From assembly GCA_937928295.1 (NCBI GenBank), contig CALEYY010000132.1, forward strand, positions 1-10,344: 10,344 nucleotides of DNA, read 5' to 3'. The notes under the pieces are model-generated. The model worked only from the letters and a program-made list of their open reading frames with translations, was not told the origin of the DNA and made no database searches. Of this stretch, positions 5,681 to 10,344 are shown piece by piece (positions within the stretch are counted from its first letter, which is position 1; every line of letters starts with the position of its first letter). A program made the translations under genes and the position numbers. The stretch comes from an uncultured Moraxellaceae bacterium (GTDB lineage Bacteria > Pseudomonadota > Gammaproteobacteria > Pseudomonadales > Moraxellaceae).

Positions 5681-7501
5681 ATGAAATACCTACCTTTTGC
5701 CTTGGCGCCGCTAACACTGGCCATGTCGTTTGCTGCACAGGCCGCTGATGATACAAAGCCGCTGACTGAGATTGTGATTACGGCGAATCGAGCCGCCGAA
5801 TCCCTGTCAACAACATCAGCCAGTACTACTGTCATCACTCGACAAGACATTGAGTCTCGTCAATCTGCCTCACTCGCCCAATTACTTTCGCTGGCAGGTG
5901 GTATCGATGTTGCCTCGAATGGCGCGCCAGGCTCCTCAACCTCCGTATTCATGCGCGGCACCAACTCTAATCATGTGCTCGTTCTGATTGATGGCGTACG
6001 CGCCAATACCGCTAATGATGGTCGCTTCGACTTCTCCCTTCTGCGCCCAGAAGATATCGAGCGTATAGAAATCGTGCGTGGCGCTCGTAGCGCTCAGTAC
6101 GGCTCCGATGCAATTGGTGGTGTTATTCAGATATTCACGCGCAAAGCTGAGCGCAGCTTCATCGCACTCAAGGCCGGCAGCTTTCATACGCAAGAGATGC
6201 AGGTCGGTGTCCGTAGTCGCCAAGATCGTGACTATGTTTCCCTGACCGCGAGTTATGCCGATCAAGACGGTTTCTCCGCACGCAACCGGCCATCAAACCC
6301 TGACCGCGATGGTCAGCACAGCAAAAGCACCCAAATCAGTGCTGGCAAGCAGATCAGTGAAAAGTCCATGCTGCAATTCAATGGCCTCTACCAAGATCGT
6401 CAAGTCGAATTTGATCAGGGCGTTTCTGACGAACAACTCAGTAACGGCCGCGTGTCGTTCAATCATGCGACCACCGATAACTGGCAACAAACCATCGAAC
6501 TTGGCTACAACCGTGTCGTGCGCAGCACAAGCCTTGAGGCCAGCCGCCTGCAAGGCTCCTGGGTAAACCAGATCAATGTAGGCCAGGCTAGCCAAGTGGT
6601 CGCGGGCGTCGACTACCAACAAGAAGCCGTGGATACGGGTGCCTTCGGTTACGACAAGACGATTCAGAGTCACGGCGGCTTTGTCACACTCGAAACAGTG
6701 CTGGCAAAGCTCGGCATCAGCCTCAGTGGGCGCCGCGACGAGCACGAACGCTTTGGTCACCACAACACAGGTAGCTTCACACTCAGCTATCCATTACTAA
6801 CCAATCTCCGTGTTTATGGAACCGTCGCCTCAGCATTCAAGGCTCCTACCGCAGAGCAGCTCTACTCACTTGGTTTTACTGGTTTTTGCGAGTCAGACGG
6901 TGACTTTGACTTTAACGATTTTGGCCCTTGCTACATCGGGAACCCAAGCTTGCAGCCAGAAAAGTCCAGGCAGCGTGAAGTGGGTGTGCGCTGGCAGGTT
7001 GCCCCTAATCATGTCGTGACCGCGAATATCTATGACAACCAGATTCGTGGTCTGATCACGAATGACTTCGCGTTTCCAAACAACTACGCCAACATTGATC
7101 GGGCACGCATCAAGGGCGCCGAGCTAACTGTTAGCGGCAAGCACGGCATTTTCAACTACCAGATCAATGCCAACCGCTTGAAAGCACAAGATGACAATGG
7201 CGCTGATTTGCTGCGCCGGCCGCGTGCTGGCCTAAATGCCTTGCTCATGCTGCAGCCGACTCAGCGCTGGAGCGTTGGTACGGAGGTTATCTCCCGCAGC
7301 CATGCGAAAGACTTCGGCAATGTCGGCATAGAGCGCACAGCGGGATATACCATCGCCAACCTGCTAACGAACTGGCAAATTACACCTAAGCTCACGCTCG
7401 GGCTGCGTGTGGACAATGCAACCAACAAACAGTATGTGCAAGCAAACGGCTATAACACCGCTGACCGTAGCGGCTATGTAACAGCCCGCTACACCTTCTG
7501 A
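5681..7501 (+). CDS. btuB: TonB-dependent vitamin B12 (cobalamin) outer-membrane receptor
   Basis: A 606-residue protein, close to the roughly 600 of E. coli BtuB. The signal peptide MKYLPFALAPLTLAMSFAAQA is followed by the mature ADDTKPLTEIVITANR, whose LTEIVITA is the TonB box. The plug domain (about residues 42-145) has the BtuB-like blocks TTVITRQDIESRQSASLAQLL, SVFMRGTNSNHVLVLIDGVR and ARSAQYGSDAIGGVIQIFT. The rest is a 22-strand-type barrel with the NPSLQPEKSRQREVGVRW block and a C-terminal YVTARYTF ending in Phe. The reading frame stays open upstream to GTG 5591, but only the ATG at 5681 gives a proper signal peptide. A loop with two cysteines and many acidic residues (GFCESDGDFDFNDFGPCYIG) stands out. 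It moves corrinoids across the outer membrane using TonB-ExbBD energy. The upstream riboswitch and the following adenosyltransferase support the B12 assignment over other TonB receptors. Confidence 0.93.
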   Translation: MKYLPFALAPLTLAMSFAAQAADDTKPLTEIVITANRAAESLSTTSASTTVITRQDIESRQSASLAQLLSLAGGIDVASNGAPGSSTSVFMRGTNSNHVLVLIDGVRANTANDGRFDFSLLRPEDIERIEIVRGARSAQYGSDAIGGVIQIFTRKAERSFIALKAGSFHTQEMQVGVRSRQDRDYVSLTASYADQDGFSARNRPSNPDRDGQHSKSTQISAGKQISEKSMLQFNGLYQDRQVEFDQGVSDEQLSNGRVSFNHATTDNWQQTIELGYNRVVRSTSLEASRLQGSWVNQINVGQASQVVAGVDYQQEAVDTGAFGYDKTIQSHGGFVTLETVLAKLGISLSGRRDEHERFGHHNTGSFTLSYPLLTNLRVYGTVASAFKAPTAEQLYSLGFTGFCESDGDFDFNDFGPCYIGNPSLQPEKSRQREVGVRWQVAPNHVVTANIYDNQIRGLITNDFAFPNNYANIDRARIKGAELTVSGKHGIFNYQINANRLKAQDDNGADLLRRPRAGLNALLMLQPTQRWSVGTEVISRSHAKDFGNVGIERTAGYTIANLLTNWQITPKLTLGLRVDNATNKQYVQANGYNTADRSGYVTARYTF

Positions 7502-7514
7502 ACCGGAGCACGCC

Positions 7515-8066
7515 ATGGGCAACCGCCTCACGAAAATCTACACCCGCACAGGCGATGACGGCAGCACCGGTCTCGGCGACGGCAGCCGCGTCCGCAAGGA
7601 TGCTGTGCGCGTTGAAGCCTATGGCACGGTAGACGAAACCAATGCTCAGATCGGCGTGTTGCGGGCCAGCCTGGCGGCGAGTCATGGCACGCAGGTCATG
7701 TTGGAGCACATCCAGCATGACTTGTTCGATGTCGGTGGCGAGCTTTGCATTCCGGGGTATGTGCTGGTGACGGCGGCGTATATCGAGCGCCTTGAAAATG
7801 CGATCGATGCCGTAAATGCTGACCTGCCGCCTCTAAAGGACTTCATCCTGCCAGGCGGCTCGATGGCGGCCGCGCAGGCGCATATGGCACGCACCATCTG
7901 CCGTCGTGCCGAGCGTCGTACGCTGACCTTGAGCGAGTCGGAAAGCATCAACCCGCTGGCGCTGCAGTATCTCAACCGTCTCTCTGACTATCTGTTCGTG
8001 CTGGCACGCCAGTTGGCACGGGAGGGCGGCGGCCAGGAAGTGCTTTGGCGCAAGCGACAAAGCTGA
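7515..8066 (+). CDS. pduO: Cob(I)alamin adenosyltransferase, PduO type
   Basis: A 183-residue protein of usual PduO/MMAB length. It transfers the adenosyl group of ATP to cob(I)alamin (or cob(I)yrinic acid a,c-diamide), giving adenosylcobalamin in the cytoplasm. The N-terminal ATP loop is KIYTRTGDDGSTGLGDGSRV (residues 7-26). Next come the GTVDETNAQIG block (37-47), the FILPGGS motif (110-116), ARTICRRAERR (125-135) and LNRLSDYLFVLAR (153-165), which together define the three-helix-bundle PduO family and exclude the CobA and EutT types. ATG 7515 follows a CCGGAG (7503-7508) by 6 bases, and only 13 bases separate it from the btuB stop. It should therefore share the btuB transcript and the riboswitch. 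The symbol could also be given as cobO or mmaB; the biochemical call is the safer part. Confidence 0.93.
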   Translation: MGNRLTKIYTRTGDDGSTGLGDGSRVRKDAVRVEAYGTVDETNAQIGVLRASLAASHGTQVMLEHIQHDLFDVGGELCIPGYVLVTAAYIERLENAIDAVNADLPPLKDFILPGGSMAAAQAHMARTICRRAERRTLTLSESESINPLALQYLNRLSDYLFVLARQLAREGGGQEVLWRKRQS

Positions 8067-8074
8067 TCATTTGC

Positions 8075-8110
8075 CCATAAAAAACGCGCCAAATGGCGCG
8101 TTTTTTATGG
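8075..8110. terminator. Bidirectional intrinsic terminator between pduO and aceF
   Basis: A 16-base-pair perfect stem (8075-8090 with 8095-8110) around the loop AAAT. The core CGCGCC/GGCGCG is flanked by six A on the left and six T on the right. Read on either strand it gives a GC-rich hairpin followed by a U-run, so it can stop both the btuB-pduO transcript and the convergent aceF transcript. It lies 8 bases after the pduO stop and 24 bases past the aceF stop. Confidence 0.93.
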
Positions 8111-8134
8111 CTCAAGCACCTTCACCAGCAAGCA

Positions 8135-9781
8135 TCACACCAGCAAGCGCCGGATATCCGCCAACAGTACCGCCAGTCGCGTCGTGAAACGCGCCGCCGT
8201 GGCACCATCAATCACGCGATGGTCGTAAGACAGCGACAGCGGCAGCATGAGCCTAGGCACGAAACCCTTGCCATCCCACACCGGCTGCTGACTCGCCTTC
8301 GACAAACCGAGAATGCCGACCTCCGGCCAGTTCACCAGCGGCGTGAACGCCGTGCCACCGACACCACCCAAGGACGAGATCGTGAAGGTCGCGCCCTGCA
8401 TCGCTGCCGGTGGCAGCTTGCCGGTTCGTGCCTGCTCGGACAACTCACCGAGCTTGCGCGCCATCTCGCTCAGGCTCATGCGATCGGCGTTGTGCAGCAC
8501 CGGCACCAGCAGACCGTTGGGCGTGTCCACGGCGATGCCGAGATTGACATAGTCCTTCACCACCAGATTTTCGCCATCACGCGCCAGCGAGCTGTTGAAA
8601 ATCTGCATCTCGTGCAGCAGATAAGCCACCGCCTTCGCCACCAGCACCGTCATAGTCAGCGACAGCCCATCTTTCTTGAAGCTGTCACGCAGGCTCAGGC
8701 GGAAAGCCTCCAGCTCGGTGATGTCGGCAAGATCGAACTGCGTCACCTGCGGCACGATCAACGCCGAGCGAGCCAGATTTTCAGCTGACTTGCGCTGAAT
8801 GCGCGAGCGCGGCCTGAGATCAACCGCGCCCCATTTGGTGTAATCCGGCTCAGGCGGCAAGTCGCCGAACAGACCAGCCATACCACCGCCCGCAGGTGCC
8901 GCCGCAACAGGCAGACTCAAGCGCTGCTTCACCCAGGCATGCAGGTCATCCTTGAGGATGCGCCCGCGCGGGCCGCTGCCCGCGACCAAGGTCAGATCCG
9001 CGCCCAGCTCACGCGCCAAACGCCGCACGGCCGGGCCGGCATGGCATTTGCCAACGGCAGTCGGTACTTCGGCAGCACTGGTGATCGCAGGCACAGGTGC
9101 CACCATCGGCGCAGCGGGGGCAGGTGCAGCCAGAGCAGGTGCTGCGGCTGCCACAGCTGCAGGCGCTGGTGTAGCGAGAGCCACCGTGACAGCATCTGCA
9201 CCAGTGGGCTGCAACATCAGCAACACATCACCCGCCTTCACCGCCTGACCTACCTTCACCGACCAACTCAGCAGCACGCCATCAGCGCTAGCCGGTAACT
9301 CCAAGCTGGCTTTGTCCGACTCCAGCAGCGCAATCGGCTGGTCTTTCTTTACCGTGCTGCCAGCCACAACCAGCAGCTCGATAACCTCGGCCTGCTCTAC
9401 GCCCAGATCAGGCACCAGCTCCGCACGCGGCGCACCACTGGCCACAGCTGCTACCGGCGCTGACACCGCAGCCGACGACGGCGCTACCACCGAAGCAGCC
9501 ACTGCAGCTGACGCGACCGTAGCCGCAGTCACTAGAGGCGCTGCAGCTCCCGCAATCTCCAGCATCAGCAGCGCATCACCCGCCTTCACCACGCTGCCTA
9601 CTTTTACCGACCAGCTCACCAGCACGCCGTCATCCGTTGCCGGCAACTCCAGGCTGGCCTTGTCTGACTCCAACAGCGCAATCGGCTGATCTTTCTTTAC
9701 CGTGGCCCCCGCCGGCACCAATAACTCAATAACCTCAGCCTGCTCGACGCCGAGGTCAGGCACTGCGATCTGCATCGCCAT
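8135..9781 (-). CDS. aceF: Pyruvate dehydrogenase E2, dihydrolipoamide acetyltransferase
   Basis: A 548-residue E2 core subunit of the pyruvate dehydrogenase complex. It passes the acetyl group from lipoate to CoA. Two lipoyl domains (about residues 2-76 and 121-194) each carry the E-S-D-K-A-S motif; the lipoylated lysines are near K41 and K157. Ala/Pro/Val-rich flexible linkers follow each domain. The peripheral-subunit-binding domain spans about 248-285 (AGPAVRRLARELG...GPRGRILKDD). The catalytic domain runs to the end, with the active-site DHRVIDGA (His near 521, Asp near 525). The start at 9781 has a strong AGGAGG (9787-9792) 5 bases upstream that overlaps the aceE stop. A longer reading frame up to 10036 would run through aceE and is rejected. 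Two lipoyl domains match Pseudomonas; E. coli has three. Confidence 0.96.
   Translation of the reverse strand: MAMQIAVPDLGVEQAEVIELLVPAGATVKKDQPIALLESDKASLELPATDDGVLVSWSVKVGSVVKAGDALLMLEIAGAAAPLVTAATVASAAVAASVVAPSSAAVSAPVAAVASGAPRAELVPDLGVEQAEVIELLVVAGSTVKKDQPIALLESDKASLELPASADGVLLSWSVKVGQAVKAGDVLLMLQPTGADAVTVALATPAPAAVAAAAPALAAPAPAAPMVAPVPAITSAAEVPTAVGKCHAGPAVRRLARELGADLTLVAGSGPRGRILKDDLHAWVKQRLSLPVAAAPAGGGMAGLFGDLPPEPDYTKWGAVDLRPRSRIQRKSAENLARSALIVPQVTQFDLADITELEAFRLSLRDSFKKDGLSLTMTVLVAKAVAYLLHEMQIFNSSLARDGENLVVKDYVNLGIAVDTPNGLLVPVLHNADRMSLSEMARKLGELSEQARTGKLPPAAMQGATFTISSLGGVGGTAFTPLVNWPEVGILGLSKASQQPVWDGKGFVPRLMLPLSLSYDHRVIDGATAARFTTRLAVLLADIRRLLV
9197..9781 (-). repeat. Internal duplication: two lipoyl-domain coding repeats in aceF
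   Basis: Segments 9557-9781 and 9197-9421 encode lipoyl domains that are nearly identical in protein (PDLGVEQAEVIELLV and KKDQPIALLESDKASLELP are shared exactly). They are also clearly similar in DNA, and they are offset by 348 bases (116 codons). The intervening linker is low-complexity Ala/Val/Ser. Confidence 0.85.
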
Positions 9782-9791
9782 GACTACCTCC

Positions 9792-10344
9792 TCAGGCTTT
9801 CGCCGCTGATGGTTGTTCGGGATTGATGCCCCAGCGCTGACGCGCCGCCAAGAGCTTTTCCGTGCTGACATCGCCGCTGTCATGCAGTGCCAGCAGCGCC
9901 GTGTAGGCCACATGCGCAGCATCAACCTCGAAGTGACGACGCAGCTGCCCGCGCGCATCCGAGCGCCCGAAACCATCCGTCCCCAGCACGCGATAGCTGC
10001 GCCCTGCCGGCAAGAAGGCACGAATCTGATCGGCATGCACCTTCATGTAATCACTGGCCGCAATGATCGGCCCAGCACTACCCGCCAACTGCTCCGTCAC
10101 CCAGGCCTGCTTCGCTTTCTGGTCAGGATGCAGCATGTTCCAGCGCTCCACCTCCAAGCCCTCGCGACGCAGCTCGGTGAAGCTGGTCGCGCTCCACACC
10201 GTGGCGCGCACACCCTCTTCGGCCAGCAACGGCAACGCGCCTTCGACCTCACGCAAGATGGCACCGCCGCCGAGCAACTGCACCTCGACACCCTTGCCTT
10301 TCTTTGCCGCCTGCAACTTGTACAGGCCGCGGCGAATGCCCTCT
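9792..10344 (-). CDS. aceE: Pyruvate dehydrogenase E1 component, C-terminal part (cut by window edge)
   Basis: The last 183 residues of the homodimeric E1 subunit, which decarboxylates pyruvate with thiamine diphosphate and reductively acetylates E2. The visible part starts within EGIRRGLYKL and has LLGGGAILREV, WSATSFTELRREG, ERWNMLHP, the YRVLGTDGFGRSDARGQLRRHFEVDA block and a tail ending SAAKA. This order matches the C-terminal (transketolase-C-like) domain of E. coli AceE, with near-identity in the GTDGFGRSD block. The stop (9792-9794) is 10 bases before the aceF start, and the aceF Shine-Dalgarno overlaps it, so the two genes are co-transcribed and probably translationally linked. The reading frame is open to the window edge, so the true start lies beyond it. 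Confidence 0.96.
   Translation of the reverse strand, partial: EGIRRGLYKLQAAKKGKGVEVQLLGGGAILREVEGALPLLAEEGVRATVWSATSFTELRREGLEVERWNMLHPDQKAKQAWVTEQLAGSAGPIIAASDYMKVHADQIRAFLPAGRSYRVLGTDGFGRSDARGQLRRHFEVDAAHVAYTALLALHDSGDVSTEKLLAARQRWGINPEQPSAAKA

Noticed and set aside
8093..8788. A 231-codon plus-strand open frame antisense to aceF
   Set aside because: Its start falls inside the terminator hairpin and the translation is His/Arg/Gln-rich, typical of the antisense of a GC-rich gene.
9782..10036. An N-terminal extension of aceF by 85 codons
   Set aside because: It overlaps the aceE coding region in another frame, whereas ATG 9781 has an AGGAGG at good spacing and begins exactly at the lipoyl domain.

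Overview
The window looks like an ordinary chromosomal segment of an aerobic, moderately GC-rich proteobacterium. It is most likely a gammaproteobacterium, because the pyruvate dehydrogenase E1 is of the single-chain E. coli/Pseudomonas type and its E2 carries two lipoyl domains, as in Pseudomonas. No mobile element, phage gene, CRISPR array, tRNA or rRNA is visible, and every recognised gene reads through without a frameshift.

Left half (about 1-5166, all minus strand): a four-gene envelope operon, transcribed DUF1302 outer-membrane barrel -> DUF1329 periplasmic protein -> YCF48-like beta-propeller -> RND/MMPL transporter (cut by the left edge). The gaps are 26, 26 and about 15 bases, so the genes are probably one transcript. 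The set spans the whole envelope: an inner-membrane RND pump, two exported non-barrel proteins and an outer-membrane barrel. I infer a trans-envelope route for a hydrophobic substrate. The families are known and this grouping recurs in proteobacteria, but its substrate and mechanism are poorly defined, which makes it the best candidate here for an under-described system.

Middle (5167-8110): a divergent intergenic region of about 500 bases holds a well-conserved cobalamin riboswitch on the plus strand. It leads into a TonB-dependent BtuB-type vitamin B12 receptor, followed 13 bases later by a PduO-type cob(I)alamin adenosyltransferase. Together these import corrinoid and convert it to adenosylcobalamin, so the unit looks like B12 salvage. 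The leader has no obvious intrinsic terminator before btuB, which suggests control at translation. A perfect 16-base palindrome overlaps the 5' strand of the aptamer's closing helix. A strong symmetric hairpin at 8075-8110 ends this unit and also serves the convergent genes.

Right part (8135-10344, minus strand): aceF (pyruvate dehydrogenase E2, two lipoyl domains) preceded by the C-terminal end of aceE (E1), which is cut by the right edge. These are core metabolic genes with a strong Shine-Dalgarno between them.
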